Shown piece after piece: positions 29,105 to 37,297 of a stretch of DNA of 39,245 bases. The notes beneath the pieces are model-generated. The model ran no database searches, was not told where the DNA came from, and saw nothing but the letters and a program-made list of their open reading frames with translations. The stretch is from a virus. The position numbers were made by a program, and so were the translations under genes. The stretch covers positions 1 through 39,245 of the IMG/VR virus record IMGVR_UViG_3300044695_002129. One strand, given 5' to 3'. How positions within the stretch are numbered: the stretch's first letter is position 1; each line of letters starts with the position of its first letter.

Positions 29105-29328
29105 GGACGCATACCACCCTTGTAGCCTTTGTAAACACCCTTAGAACCAAAACGCTTTTCATGTTGAACGGTTTGTCGTGCAACATTACTTGTAGCCTTG
29201 GCAGATTTTACAACACTTTTGCCCATGCCTCGTTGAGTTTTAAAAATTTCTTTTGCAGCCTTAAAACCAACTTTGATGATGTCATCAACACCGTTGGTCA
29301 TTTGAATAGCAGGTTTCTTTGCAGCCAT
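29101..29328 (-). CDS. Basic protein (75 aa) of the DDI family
   Basis: MAAKKPAIQMTNGVDDIIKV then GFKAAKEIFKTQRGMGKSVV and a Lys/Arg/Gly-rich tail (FGSKGVYKGYKGGMRP). The motif GVDDIIKVGFKAAKEIF parallels GADDILKGGVALLRKAG in the next gene and GIIDDIVRPIVAKTARF at 36929-37297, suggesting a small paralogous family. The start overlaps its neighbours closely. Function is unknown, probably nucleic-acid or capsid binding. Confidence 0.65.
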   Translation of the reverse strand: MAAKKPAIQMTNGVDDIIKVGFKAAKEIFKTQRGMGKSVVKSAKATSNVARQTVQHEKRFGSKGVYKGYKGGMRP

Positions 29329-29330
29329 AA

Positions 29331-29624
29331 TTATCTTCCCATCTTCTTTGCTTTTGGAACTACTGCGTTACCAATTCGTTTTGATGCTGGCTTTTGACGC
29401 TTAAAAGGTTTTTGAATTACTGCTTTTGGCATTGGCTTTGGCTTTGGACTCTTGGCAGGTTTTGGAATTGCTGCGCCACCAATCCGTTTTGGCATTGGTT
29501 TTGCAAATAAACGCAAATCGTTGTCTATAGAACCCTTTTTTGGTTTTGGACGCAACCGTTTGTAAGGACCCATTCCTTTAGCAATATCTTTAGGAGTTGG
29601 TGGTTTTGGTTCTCTCTTAGCCAT
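29331..29624 (-). CDS. Lys/Pro-rich basic protein (97 aa) with internal repeats
   Basis: Consists almost entirely of Lys, Pro, Ala and Arg: MAKREPKPPTPKDIAKGMGP, RPKPKKGSIDNDLRLFAKP, and then KRIGGAAIPKPAKSPKPKP and KRIGNAVVPKAKKMGR. The unit PxxKRIGxAxxPKxxK occurs twice. SPKP/PKPKP motifs resemble histone-like DNA-binding tails. Its start overlaps the stop of the 48-residue gene as TAATG. Likely disordered in isolation. A genome-condensing or scaffold-binding role is possible. Confidence 0.65.
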   Translation of the reverse strand: MAKREPKPPTPKDIAKGMGPYKRLRPKPKKGSIDNDLRLFAKPMPKRIGGAAIPKPAKSPKPKPMPKAVIQKPFKRQKPASKRIGNAVVPKAKKMGR

Positions 29625-29770
29625 TAGTACATTCCCTTCTTAGACATCTTAGACATTTTAGATGACTTAGCACCTTTAGACTTTTTGCCCTTAGGGTAAG
29701 TGGATGTTTTTGTCCCAGCCTTAGGTTTAGCATCAGCGTGACTGGATAGGATACTGTATTTTACTGGCAT
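29624..29770 (-). CDS. Lys/Ser-rich microprotein (48 aa)
   Basis: A frame from ATG 29770 reads MPVKYSILSSHADAKPKAGT and KTSTYPKGKKSKGAKSSKMS with KMSKKGMY. The tail is a Lys/Ser/Met repeat (KMSKMSKK). Its stop overlaps the next ATG as TAATG, and a ribosome-site-like AAAGGA precedes it by about nine bases. It is the first gene after the capsid block terminator and heads the basic cluster. It could be a phage protamine-like peptide; this is inferred from composition only. Confidence 0.65.
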   Translation of the reverse strand: MPVKYSILSSHADAKPKAGTKTSTYPKGKKSKGAKSSKMSKMSKKGMY

Positions 29771-29817
29771 AATCATAATCCTTTAATACTTATAAACATT
29801 TATATACCATTATAGAA

Positions 29818-29845
29818 ATGGGTGGGGATTTCTGTCCCCACCCAT
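29818..29845 (-). terminator. Strong hairpin after the capsid/decoration genes
   Basis: ATGGGTGGGGA (29818-29828) pairs with TCCCCACCCAT (29835-29845), an 11-bp G/C-rich stem with a 6-base loop. On the minus strand it follows the decoration-like gene by about 30 bases and continues into TTCTATAATGG, so termination may be partial. It would set high capsid output relative to downstream genes. Confidence 0.65.
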
Positions 29846-29873
29846 AACCATTTCGTTCCGTGCGGGGAACTAA

Positions 29874-30299
29874 TTACTTAACTGCACCACCAGAGTTTTT
29901 GCGGTACAACTGCACTGCTGACGATGATGTTACAACAGCAAGGAATGTTGCTGAAGTTCCATCAAACACAACCATGTTTCCACCGTTGGTAATCGTCCAA
30001 CCAGTAGCCGTAGTCACGGTGTATTGGTATGCTGACGCAAGGTTCACGATTGTGAACTCAAACGAAGTTCCAACTGCTTCATCCGTCAACGCTGCAAGCA
30101 CGAGTGCTGCAGTTGGAAGGGTGAAAGTTGTGTCTTGTGTTGGTGTGCCAACAAACAACTTGCTAGTAAGTAGTTGTGCTGCTGTTGGTTCTGCTGCGTC
30201 AGTAATGGCTACTGCTGTAACCTTTTCTGCTGCTGCAATATATGTTTCAATACGCTTGCGTGTTACCGCACCGTCTGTATCATTTCCTAATAGTGGCAT
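29874..30299 (-). CDS. Head decoration/capsid-associated-like protein (141 aa)
   Basis: MPLLGNDTDGAVTRKRIETY, then a beta-rich, Ala/Thr/Val-rich sequence (FTLPTAALVLAALTDEAVG, TSFEFTIVNLASAYQYTVTT, GWTITNGGNMVVFDGTSATF, VVTSSSAVQLYRKNSGG). It follows the major capsid gene by 30 bases and precedes the strong hairpin. Small, Cys-free, beta-type proteins in this position are commonly head decoration or head-fibre proteins. The family is not recognised with certainty. It shares its general composition with the 123-residue protein at 2919-3290. Confidence 0.6.
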   Translation of the reverse strand: MPLLGNDTDGAVTRKRIETYIAAAEKVTAVAITDAAEPTAAQLLTSKLFVGTPTQDTTFTLPTAALVLAALTDEAVGTSFEFTIVNLASAYQYTVTTATGWTITNGGNMVVFDGTSATFLAVVTSSSAVQLYRKNSGGAVK

Positions 30300-30329
30300 A
30301 ATATTTCTCCTTGTTTTCTAGTAGTTAAC

Positions 30330-31268
30330 TTAGGCTGTCTTAGCGGTCAGTTTGCCTTGCTTGGCACGGTTACGGACCGTGAGGTTACCGTAACACATGA
30401 TGAGCGCATAGCGTGCATCCAAATCTTCTGGACGAATAAATGCGGTCTGGTCAAACCACTTGCTCGTGTGACCAACCAAAGTTAGGTACTTGCTGTTCAA
30501 GAAGAAGAATGTTCCTGCTGTGCAACCAGTGTCGTACATTACAGGAGCAGACTTGAACAACAAGTTCTGGAATCCTGCATCTGCAGTCTTAGTGTCCGTG
30601 TAACGGAGTTGTGGTTGAAGCAAAGCCTCATACTTCTCAAACAGGGTTTGAGTTGTCAACAGGGTATCTGGGTGGTCATTACCAACCGAAACGCTGTTGT
30701 ATGCTGTTGCCATTTGTGCAAGTGTCAAAGCAGTTGAAGTGTTTTCCTCATATGACTTCCACCATGTGTAAGTGTTTGAGTCAATGTTTCCAACAGTGTT
30801 ACCTGATTCAACCAAGTTACCAAGACCGTTCCAGTCTTTGTTACTGTTGCCAGTGCCGTTACCGAAGAACATTGTGTTGAAACCTTCACGCATTGACTCT
30901 TCAGCCTGCATGATTTTGGCTTCCAACAAGTTGATGATTTCTTGCTCACCGTTGTTCTTGGCTTCTTCAATACCAGAAATTGAAATGGATGCAGCATACT
31001 GCTTCCATTCAAACTCTGCTGCTGAAATGCCTTCTTGTGGGGCAAGGTTAAGAGTGTCATAGCCACCGTATGAACCAACAGTGTTGTTCAAACCGTAGAT
31101 AAGTGGTTCAACAATTTTTGTTCCGCCATTAAGCATGCGGATACGACCCTTTTCCATAAGGGTGTAAGTCAACGGGCGTGCCGTGAAAATGTTGTCTGTG
31201 AGTTGGTCACGATAATTTGCCAGCGTTGTGCTGAGCAAGGTATCAAAGTTGCTGTTTGCTGAAGCCAT
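30330..31268 (-). CDS. Major capsid protein (312 aa)
   Basis: Reads MASANSNFDTLLSTTLANYR then DQLTDNIFTARPLTYTLMEK and GGTKIVEPLIYGLNN, GGYDTLNLAPQEGISAAEF, GEQEIINLLEAKIMQAEESM and FNTMFFGNGTGNSN. This is the arrangement of HK97-fold coat proteins from many uncultured tailed phages: an N arm, an E-loop-like KIVEPLIY...YDTL segment, then a long helix. The length is normal for the class. It lies directly downstream of the scaffold gene, as expected for a scaffold-dependent capsid. No protease gene is next to it, so maturation cleavage is not evident. Confidence 0.8.
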   Translation of the reverse strand: MASANSNFDTLLSTTLANYRDQLTDNIFTARPLTYTLMEKGRIRMLNGGTKIVEPLIYGLNNTVGSYGGYDTLNLAPQEGISAAEFEWKQYAASISISGIEEAKNNGEQEIINLLEAKIMQAEESMREGFNTMFFGNGTGNSNKDWNGLGNLVESGNTVGNIDSNTYTWWKSYEENTSTALTLAQMATAYNSVSVGNDHPDTLLTTQTLFEKYEALLQPQLRYTDTKTADAGFQNLLFKSAPVMYDTGCTAGTFFFLNSKYLTLVGHTSKWFDQTAFIRPEDLDARYALIMCYGNLTVRNRAKQGKLTAKTA

Positions 31269-31303
31269 GATATGTCCTTTAAAAGTTGTTTATAGAGTTA
31301 ATG

Positions 31304-32092
31304 TTATTCTGCGCCCATAGAGCGTTTGGCTGCTTTCCAAGCCTCGCTAATACTAGTAATGGGTTGAAAGGATTCGCTAGTGGTATTGGTAGTAGCGGAT
31401 GAACCACCCGACACAACACCTGCTTGCCGTTTTGCTGCAACAACACTATCGGTGTTTTGTTGCTGCTTCTCGGCTGCTTTTCTTGCTAATTCTTCTTTTG
31501 CCATCATTTTATCAAACGCAATCTGCTTGTAAGTTCCTTCCAAATCCGTTGAACCTGAGCGTAATGCTGCATTAACAACTTCTTGGATGTTGAAATCCTG
31601 ATACTTTTGCTGCAAACCAGAAACTTCTTTCTCAATTTTTTGTTGAGATTGAAATTCCTCAAATGATGCAATCCGCTTATCTAACTGTTTATATCGTTGT
31701 TCCGTAGGGTCCAACAAATCAAAACCGTCATCCTCAGAAACCATATCTTGTGCAGCCTGACGGCTGATACCATAATGGTTACTAAGCATGTCAATAGTGC
31801 CAGCAGGGTCACGCTGTAAGGCTGCTTCAAGCGCACTAGCAAATTGGAACTGGTCCCGTTGCTGAGATAACTCTTGCGTCTTACGAGTATAATCTGCTTG
31901 CCTTTGATAGCCAGCAATTGCTTCTGATAAAGGAACTTGCAGTTCTTCACCATCTAACTTGACAGGAACTCTATGATTAGAGTATTCCTCTACAGATAAA
32001 TATGGTGCTGTATCTTGGGCTTCTGAAACATCTTCCGAAACGGGTGACCCAACGGGTTCCTCGGCTGACACTTCTACGAGTTCATCACTCAT
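31304..32092 (-). CDS. Capsid scaffolding protein (262 aa)
   Basis: Acidic N terminus (MSDELVEVSAEEPVGSPVSE), a central helical/coiled-coil part rich in Gln and Glu (YQRQADYTRKTQELSQQRDQ, FEEFQSQQKIEKEVSGLQQK) and a basic C-terminal helix (SISEAWKAAKRSMGAE) suited to contact coat protein. Position between portal and coat genes and the disordered Gly/Ser/Thr segment (SGGSSATTNTTSESF) match phage scaffolds. No protease domain is fused. A nested hairpin separates it from the portal gene. Confidence 0.8.
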   Translation of the reverse strand: MSDELVEVSAEEPVGSPVSEDVSEAQDTAPYLSVEEYSNHRVPVKLDGEELQVPLSEAIAGYQRQADYTRKTQELSQQRDQFQFASALEAALQRDPAGTIDMLSNHYGISRQAAQDMVSEDDGFDLLDPTEQRYKQLDKRIASFEEFQSQQKIEKEVSGLQQKYQDFNIQEVVNAALRSGSTDLEGTYKQIAFDKMMAKEELARKAAEKQQQNTDSVVAAKRQAGVVSGGSSATTNTTSESFQPITSISEAWKAAKRSMGAE

Positions 32093-32111
32093 TAATTTTA
32101 TTCTCCTGAGT

Positions 32112-32156
32112 CCTAGTTGGTTGCTCTATATATTGATAGAGCCGTTCCCTACTAGG
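32112..32156 (-). other. Nested hairpin between portal and scaffold genes
   Basis: Outer arms CCTAGT (32112-32117) and ACTAGG (32151-32156) enclose GCTCTAT/ATAGAGC (32123-32129 with 32136-32142). The outer arm includes the portal stop region. There is no T run, so a processing or stability element is more likely than a terminator. It could separate portal and scaffold/capsid dosage. Confidence 0.4.
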
Positions 32157-33897
32157 CTTGTGGAGGTTGCTGTCCTTGCAACATTGCTGCAAGTTGTGCA
32201 GGGTCCATAGGACCTGCACCACCTTGTGGTGCCATCTGTTCAGGAATAGCGGGGACAGGAGGAACACCAGCACCTTCAGGTGCGCCCATAGGGGCTTGTG
32301 GTTGAGCAATAAACTCGTCAGGGTTCTTTACACCAAAACCTTGCTGCAATACATATGCTGCAAGTTTTGGCATATCTATGATTCCTGCACCAGCGAACGG
32401 TGCCATAGCATCAACCATTTGTAAAGCCATCTGTCGGCGGAAAGATTCATTATGAGGTTGCGTTGAACCAGCAACTACTTCAAAATCAAAGTCACCTTGC
32501 AAATAGTCACGGTCATATTGAATCCAAACAGGTTCACCATCTTTACCGATAACACGGGCTACTTGCTCGCCAGTCATAAACTGGCGTGCTAAAGCAACCA
32601 TGCGGCGACCACACTCACTAATGGCTTGCTCAATCATAGCCAACTTATCTGCAGTCCGAGCGTTGCTCGCATCCTGCACCAAAGATGATTCTGTAGCGGT
32701 ACGCCTGATTTCGGATGTTCCACCACGCTGAATTTCTGACACACCAGAAACACGGTCAATGTCACCGATAATCATTTGTGTTTGGTCATAAAAATCTGAC
32801 GGATTAATAACAGCAGGAAACGCTGCAACAATGCTAGATAGAGCCTCGTCACTGATGACGGGAACCATCACATTGTCCTCGTCTGATTCTAGGGCTGTAC
32901 GACCCAAGTTGTCAAACGCAGATTCTTTATATAGGTATTTGCGTGAATACTTTTTACGGTGATTCATCATTTGGGTACGGGTTTCATTCAACTCTCTTTG
33001 CAGAGGTTCAATGGATTCCAAGTCACCAATAGGGTAAAAGTGGTCTGGGACATCATAATTGCGCAACATAACAAAAGGTTGCCCAAACGAATATGGCATC
33101 GGTGTTGGTTTAATCAAAAACTGGTCTGCGGAATCACAGAACACAGACATCGTTTTGGTTGAGATGTCGTAGTATTCCCAAATCTCTGCATAACCTTCAG
33201 TTTTGTCATAAATCTTTTTCTTACTAGGGTCATCCGAGTATCGGCTGACAGCCATAGTTTGAATCTGTTCACGAGCAGCCTTAGAGTATCGTTTGTCACT
33301 TTTAACATCTGCCATTGGACGGCGGATACGCTGTGCAATCCATTTGATGTCATGCATAGATGTTGCGTCAGGGTCAACAAACACATCCATAGGGCTAACC
33401 CGTTCAGCAAAAGGGCTATCCTCAACCACAACCGTAATAGGTGTAATTTCGTTACCGTCAATTGGGTCTAGGGCTTCACCTTCGTTTACTTGTTCTTCTT
33501 CAACGAAACGGTATCCAACTTTAACCCATCCATGACCGCAAGTTAAACTGTCTTTTACTGCACGGCGGAACTCGGTGCGGATGTCTTTGTAACGCCACCA
33601 ATAGTTCACTACTGCTTCAGCGATAACGGCGTTAGCAGCGTTTGCTGGGTTGGTGGCGTTAACAGAAATTTTTGGGTAGTTAACAGAAATGTTTGGTGCA
33701 ATAATGTTGATGGTTGCAAACGCAATGTTGATTGAGAGTCTGTCCTCGGTACGAAAATCTTCGTACTGTAAACCTTTATACATGTCGGTCATTCTGCGCC
33801 ATGTCGCATCATAACCGTCATCTTTACGCCAACGCTTAGATGCTTCTAAGCGTTGCTTATAATGCTTTAGTGAATCGTATGCAGATTTCTTAGCCAT
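32152..33897 (-). CDS. Portal protein (581 aa)
   Basis: Reads MAKKSAYDSLKHYKQRLEAS, RWRKDDGYDATWRRMTDMY, then SINIAFATINIIAPNISVNY, AVVNYWWRYKDIRTEFRRAV, CGHGWVKVGY, SPMDVFVDPDATSMHDIKWI, and the long helix REL.ETRTQMMNHRKK. These are portal landmarks (N-terminal clamp, wing with WVKVGY, VDP turn, stem helix). The C terminus is Pro/Gln-rich. It is adjacent to the terminase large subunit block upstream and the scaffold downstream, the standard order. A portal of this length suits a short-tailed phage. Confidence 0.85.
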   Translation of the reverse strand: MAKKSAYDSLKHYKQRLEASKRWRKDDGYDATWRRMTDMYKGLQYEDFRTEDRLSINIAFATINIIAPNISVNYPKISVNATNPANAANAVIAEAVVNYWWRYKDIRTEFRRAVKDSLTCGHGWVKVGYRFVEEEQVNEGEALDPIDGNEITPITVVVEDSPFAERVSPMDVFVDPDATSMHDIKWIAQRIRRPMADVKSDKRYSKAAREQIQTMAVSRYSDDPSKKKIYDKTEGYAEIWEYYDISTKTMSVFCDSADQFLIKPTPMPYSFGQPFVMLRNYDVPDHFYPIGDLESIEPLQRELNETRTQMMNHRKKYSRKYLYKESAFDNLGRTALESDEDNVMVPVISDEALSSIVAAFPAVINPSDFYDQTQMIIGDIDRVSGVSEIQRGGTSEIRRTATESSLVQDASNARTADKLAMIEQAISECGRRMVALARQFMTGEQVARVIGKDGEPVWIQYDRDYLQGDFDFEVVAGSTQPHNESFRRQMALQMVDAMAPFAGAGIIDMPKLAAYVLQQGFGVKNPDEFIAQPQAPMGAPEGAGVPPVPAIPEQMAPQGGAGPMDPAQLAAMLQGQQPPQA

Positions 33898-34100
33898 TAT
33901 TTTTCTTCCTTAATACCTTCATGCCAACCAATATGGTTGTCAAGTTTGGAACCAATCTTGTCCACTTTGTTGCCTATTACTTTTAGCAAAATTCTTCCTT
34001 CAGCATGCTGGTCAGTATTTTCTTTACGCAACTTCTGCAAAATGACCACAATAGGTCCCATAATTAAAGCAACAACAATAGGAACCCATATTTCAGCCAT
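33897..34100 (-). CDS. Small membrane protein with coiled tail (67 aa)
   Basis: MAEIWVPIVVALIMGPIVVI forms an N-terminal membrane segment of about 18 residues; the rest is a charged helix (LQKLRKENTDQHAEGRILLK, VIGNKVDKIGSKLDNHIGW) ending in EGIKEEK. Heptad spacing suggests oligomerisation. Such one-segment proteins between terminase and portal genes are frequent in uncultured podoviruses and are sometimes predicted holins or virion-linked membrane proteins. No function can be assigned. The start is shared with the portal stop region. Confidence 0.65.
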   Translation of the reverse strand: MAEIWVPIVVALIMGPIVVILQKLRKENTDQHAEGRILLKVIGNKVDKIGSKLDNHIGWHEGIKEEK

Positions 34101-34103
34101 ATT

Positions 34104-34316
34104 TTATACTCGCTCAATAGTCAAGCCAGCAGCCTTGGCTTCCTCAACTTGTTGCTTCTCACGGAACTTCACACTTGGCTGATTATGCCAATCATCCTGA
34201 CCCCAAGTAAAACCTAGGCGAACATCCTTAACATGGCATGCAAAACAAATCTCACCTCTACGGGGGAGTTCATCGGCAGCAAACGATTTGGCACATTTCT
34301 CGCAATTAAACATCAT
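34104..34316 (-). CDS. Zinc-ribbon protein (70 aa) next to terminase
   Basis: MMFNCEKCAKSFAADELPR then RGEICFACHVKDVRLGFTWG. Two CxxC pairs (CEKC and CFAC) 18 residues apart make a classic treble-clef or ribbon, followed by an aromatic segment (FTWGQDDWHNQ) and a charged tail (EKQQVEEAKAAGLTIERV). I recall this small protein as frequent beside terminase genes in actinophages. It may help packaging or bind DNA, but that is not shown. HNH catalytic residues are absent. Confidence 0.7.
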   Translation of the reverse strand: MMFNCEKCAKSFAADELPRRGEICFACHVKDVRLGFTWGQDDWHNQPSVKFREKQQVEEAKAAGLTIERV

Positions 34317-34342
34317 AATAGTGATAGTTCTGTTCCCAAAAA

Positions 34343-35941
34343 CTAGAAAGGGACTCGTTTCCGAACATTATGTGACCCCATGAACACTTTATTTTCATTT
34401 GTTGGACTAAAAAGGTGTTGTTCCCACCATAACAAACTATTTTTTGGTACAGAAACATTACCCCTGTATTCTGGTAGCCAAACATATTTGAGCATCTGGA
34501 CTGCAATAGCCAAACTTATAGTACGGTCATCGTGAGGGCTGCCAGTCGTGCGACCATTCTCTTTCCGAACATAAGTTTTTAGTTCCGCAATTGTTTTCAT
34601 ACAAACCAATTGCAAACCATCATCACGCAAAATAGCACTCAGTTCATCAATAGCCAAAGGCTTACTGGTTGTCGTAGTACGCCAACCCAACACATCAGTA
34701 GCATCAGCACGGACAGAAGTAAGACGGCGTTGTTTATAAAGGTTCTTATAACCATGTTTCTGCGCAGCCTTGAGGGTGGTTAGACCATGATTATTGGATT
34801 CAATGCCAACTAAACAGTTGTTGTACCACCAACCCAACTCAGCCAACAGTTCCCCAAACAAGTCTGGTTCAATGTGTCCATGCCAATGTGCAGCCACCTG
34901 ACCAGTGGAGGCATCAATTATGTGGGCTGAACTATAATCACCATGAGTTAAACCTTCAGCGACATCAGCACCAATCGTATAAACGCTGTCTAGTTCTGGA
35001 TACAGCCAAACAGACAGGTTGCCATCTTCGGCATGGCGAAACTCGCCTTTGCCGTCAGCAAACAAATGTAAATACCCTTGGTCAGGTTCAATTGTTTCCA
35101 TCTGATTCAACATATCTATGTCAAATACTGGGTTTCCTGATTTGATGAACGCTTCTTCAGGGAAGCGTGGATACTCTTGATGCATCTGCCAAGATTGCAT
35201 GTTTCTCGCTTTTGCTGTATACCAGTCCTCGTTGCGTTCACCATCAGCGTCCCAAGGGAAAAAGATTCCTTTAAATTGGTTGGTGCCAGTCTGCGAGCCA
35301 ACCCATAACTGATGAAAAAAGTTGCCACTACCATTAGCGGTGGACAAACCAATAACACGACCACCCACATCCGCAATCGGTTCAATAGATGCCCACGCTT
35401 CCTCAGGGTTCGGTAAGAACGCCCACTCGTCCACAATAACTAGGTATACGGATTCTCCACGAGCAGGGTCATTACCAGAAGGTAATGACTCAATAGCAGA
35501 CTCGTTATCAAACATCATTTTAAGTTGATGGTCAGTTGTTTGTTGCGGTCCACGCTCTTTCATCCACTGCGGAATAAACTTGTAACCATACTTGCTTTTA
35601 GCCAACAACTTAACAGATTCTCGTTCGGTACGGGACAACATGACAACGAAACGGTCTGGACGAAAAAACACTAGCCAAAACGAGTATGCGCTAGCCAAAG
35701 TAGAAAACCCAATCTGACGAGCCTTCAAGACGATACTGTAGCGTTCGGTCATCCATGCACGCATAGTTTCCATTTGGGCTTCACGCAACTCAAACTGGAT
35801 ACGCCCCTTCTCAGGATGTTTAATAGACCAGTAGTTGCCACAAAAGTATTTGAACGCAGCCAACTGTTCATCTATGGTGGCGTTTTCGGGTCCACGACAT
35901 AAACGCCATTCTTTTTCGTTTAACAAAACATTTAAATCCAA
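34343..35941 (-). CDS. terL: Terminase large subunit (532 aa)
   Basis: ATPase domain: Walker A-like KARQIGFST (73-81), Walker B YLVIVDE (166-172), and the coupling motif STANGSGN (200-207). Nuclease domain: TIGADVAEGLTHGDYS (Asp326), VGIESNNHG (Glu381) and a late Asp in HDDRTISLA. The preceding N-terminal adaptor segment contains the usual aromatic RIQFELREAQ. It pumps DNA into the capsid and cuts the concatemer. It overlaps the lysozyme-like gene by ten bases. The small subunit is not next to it but at 3748-4182. Confidence 0.9.
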   Translation of the reverse strand: MDLNVLLNEKEWRLCRGPENATIDEQLAAFKYFCGNYWSIKHPEKGRIQFELREAQMETMRAWMTERYSIVLKARQIGFSTLASAYSFWLVFFRPDRFVVMLSRTERESVKLLAKSKYGYKFIPQWMKERGPQQTTDHQLKMMFDNESAIESLPSGNDPARGESVYLVIVDEWAFLPNPEEAWASIEPIADVGGRVIGLSTANGSGNFFHQLWVGSQTGTNQFKGIFFPWDADGERNEDWYTAKARNMQSWQMHQEYPRFPEEAFIKSGNPVFDIDMLNQMETIEPDQGYLHLFADGKGEFRHAEDGNLSVWLYPELDSVYTIGADVAEGLTHGDYSSAHIIDASTGQVAAHWHGHIEPDLFGELLAELGWWYNNCLVGIESNNHGLTTLKAAQKHGYKNLYKQRRLTSVRADATDVLGWRTTTTSKPLAIDELSAILRDDGLQLVCMKTIAELKTYVRKENGRTTGSPHDDRTISLAIAVQMLKYVWLPEYRGNVSVPKNSLLWWEQHLFSPTNENKVFMGSHNVRKRVPF

Positions 35942-36342
35942 GGTTCACCACCCCAAGGTTGCCATCCAGCATAATCATACATAACCATAAACGCTTTAGC
36001 GTTTATAATCGGGTCCCATAAATCGGCACAAGTTTTTAAAACCTTTTTTTCTTGCAACCAACCCAACTTAGAATACTTTGACGGTTGACACCAGTATCCG
36101 TTGATTTGAAACAACCCGTAAGACCCACCATTAGGGTCCTTCGGGTTGAAAGCCAGTTGTCTGCACCGTGATTCACGGTGCATAATGTAATCAACTTGTA
36201 ACATCATTTTACGGTCCTCGGAAACAAACCGAATAATGTGTTCACGATTATCACATTTCAAATCCATAGGTTTCTTAGCGGAGACAACTGTTCCACCAAA
36301 CAATGAATAACACAAAATAGCGACTATCAAAAGTTTCTTCAT
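35932..36342 (-). CDS. Secreted lysozyme/transglycosylase-like protein (136 aa)
   Basis: N-terminal signal (MKKLLIVAILCYSLFGGTVV, cleavage near VSA-KK). The mature part has MHRESRC with the candidate catalytic Glu57, then GSYGLFQINGYW (73-84) and a WQPWGGEPWI end, the landmarks of SLT/lysozyme-type muramidases. Four or more Cys (30, 60, 85, 105) could make disulphides outside the membrane. It follows the M15 peptidase gene and overlaps terminase. Having its own export signal, it could reach peptidoglycan without a holin. Confidence 0.8.
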   Translation of the reverse strand: MKKLLIVAILCYSLFGGTVVSAKKPMDLKCDNREHIIRFVSEDRKMMLQVDYIMHRESRCRQLAFNPKDPNGGSYGLFQINGYWCQPSKYSKLGWLQEKKVLKTCADLWDPIINAKAFMVMYDYAGWQPWGGEPWI

Positions 36343-36385
36343 ATAACTCTATTCTAGACAACACCAGTTGCCCATAGACAATATA

Positions 36386-36928
36386 TTACTTAGTTTGCAA
36401 CCATGCTGTTACGGCTTCAGGGATAACATCCCCAGCAACATAACGAAGATGCCAAGGTTCTTCTGGGACTACTTCCCAAGACCAACCAAATTTAGCAACA
36501 TTATTAAACATCCATTCTAAACGCTCACCATTGGAACCTGCAACATCAACCGCAACACCCAACATGTGTTTAGAACATGTTTTAGCATCATCGTTTGGTG
36601 CAGCCAACGGCGCATTTTTAGGTTTCAAATAATACTTAACACCATTATAGGTCCGTGTTGACGCACCAACAATAGGTTCTTGTTGATAGCGTTGCATAAA
36701 CCCAGCCTTCTGTTGGGCAATACTGCGGAACATGTCCCCGACACTGGACGGAGCCAAGTTGATACCATCAAGTTTGGCGGCAGCCTCCATAGCCTCCCAA
36801 GCGTCAGCAGCACACAACTCTAGTGAGCCACCTTTAACCACTTTGCGCAACATTGCAGGGGTCACCTGACTAGGCTTCTTGCCCTTAAGGTGTTTGCAGG
36901 GTTTGAATGGTGTTATAAACAGTTTCAA
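36386..36928 (-). CDS. M15-family D-Ala-D-Ala carboxypeptidase-like endolysin (180 aa)
   Basis: Zinc-ligand motif KHMLGVAVDV (His121, Asp128) and EPWHLRY (Glu157, His160) are the VanY/M15 signature. A substrate-binding helix block and the AADAWEAMEAAAKLDGINLA segment fit the N-terminal part. There is no signal peptide or wall-binding repeat, so release probably needs the adjacent holin-like proteins. It cleaves peptidoglycan stem peptides. The enzyme pairs with the lysozyme-like protein downstream to cut both the sugar and peptide bonds. Confidence 0.85.
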   Translation of the reverse strand: MKLFITPFKPCKHLKGKKPSQVTPAMLRKVVKGGSLELCAADAWEAMEAAAKLDGINLAPSSVGDMFRSIAQQKAGFMQRYQQEPIVGASTRTYNGVKYYLKPKNAPLAAPNDDAKTCSKHMLGVAVDVAGSNGERLEWMFNNVAKFGWSWEVVPEEPWHLRYVAGDVIPEAVTAWLQTK

Positions 36929-37297
36929 CTATTTAATGTTCTTTCTTGCATTTTTTATATTTGTTTGATTTACAACAAATGCACGGTCTTTATAAATTTG
37001 TTGTTTATAAACTGTTTTAGCCTTTTTTGATTTAGCATAATTTTTTGCAGGGCTTTTAGAACCCATTACAGGCATTTCATTATCTATTAAATTATATTTG
37101 TTTAATTTATTTTTTTTTAAATAACTTCCAGCACGATTTTTAATAGATTTATCTGAAATTTTATCTAATCTTTGTGCAGTTTTTCCTACACCTTTATCGG
37201 CAATAAAACGAGCAGTTTTAGCAACAATTGGTCTTACTATATCGTCTATAATTCCTTGCGGTCTGGCAAGACCAGTAATAGCAGGTTTCTTAGCCAT
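36929..37297 (-). CDS. Basic A+T-rich-coded protein (122 aa) of the DDI family
   Basis: MAKKPAITGLARPQGIIDDI then VRPIVAKTARFIADKGVGKT, and a Lys/Asn/Ile-rich tail (GSYLKKNKLNKYNLID, KNYAKSKKAKTVYKQQIYK, NIKNARKNIK). The DDI helix resembles the basic proteins at 28556-29104 and 29101-29328. Codon choice differs visibly from neighbours: AAA, AAT, ATA and TTA dominate and the stretch is strongly A+T-rich, which suggests recent acquisition or relaxed selection. It starts at the stop region of the holin-like gene. Function unknown. Confidence 0.65.
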   Translation of the reverse strand: MAKKPAITGLARPQGIIDDIVRPIVAKTARFIADKGVGKTAQRLDKISDKSIKNRAGSYLKKNKLNKYNLIDNEMPVMGSKSPAKNYAKSKKAKTVYKQQIYKDRAFVVNQTNIKNARKNIK

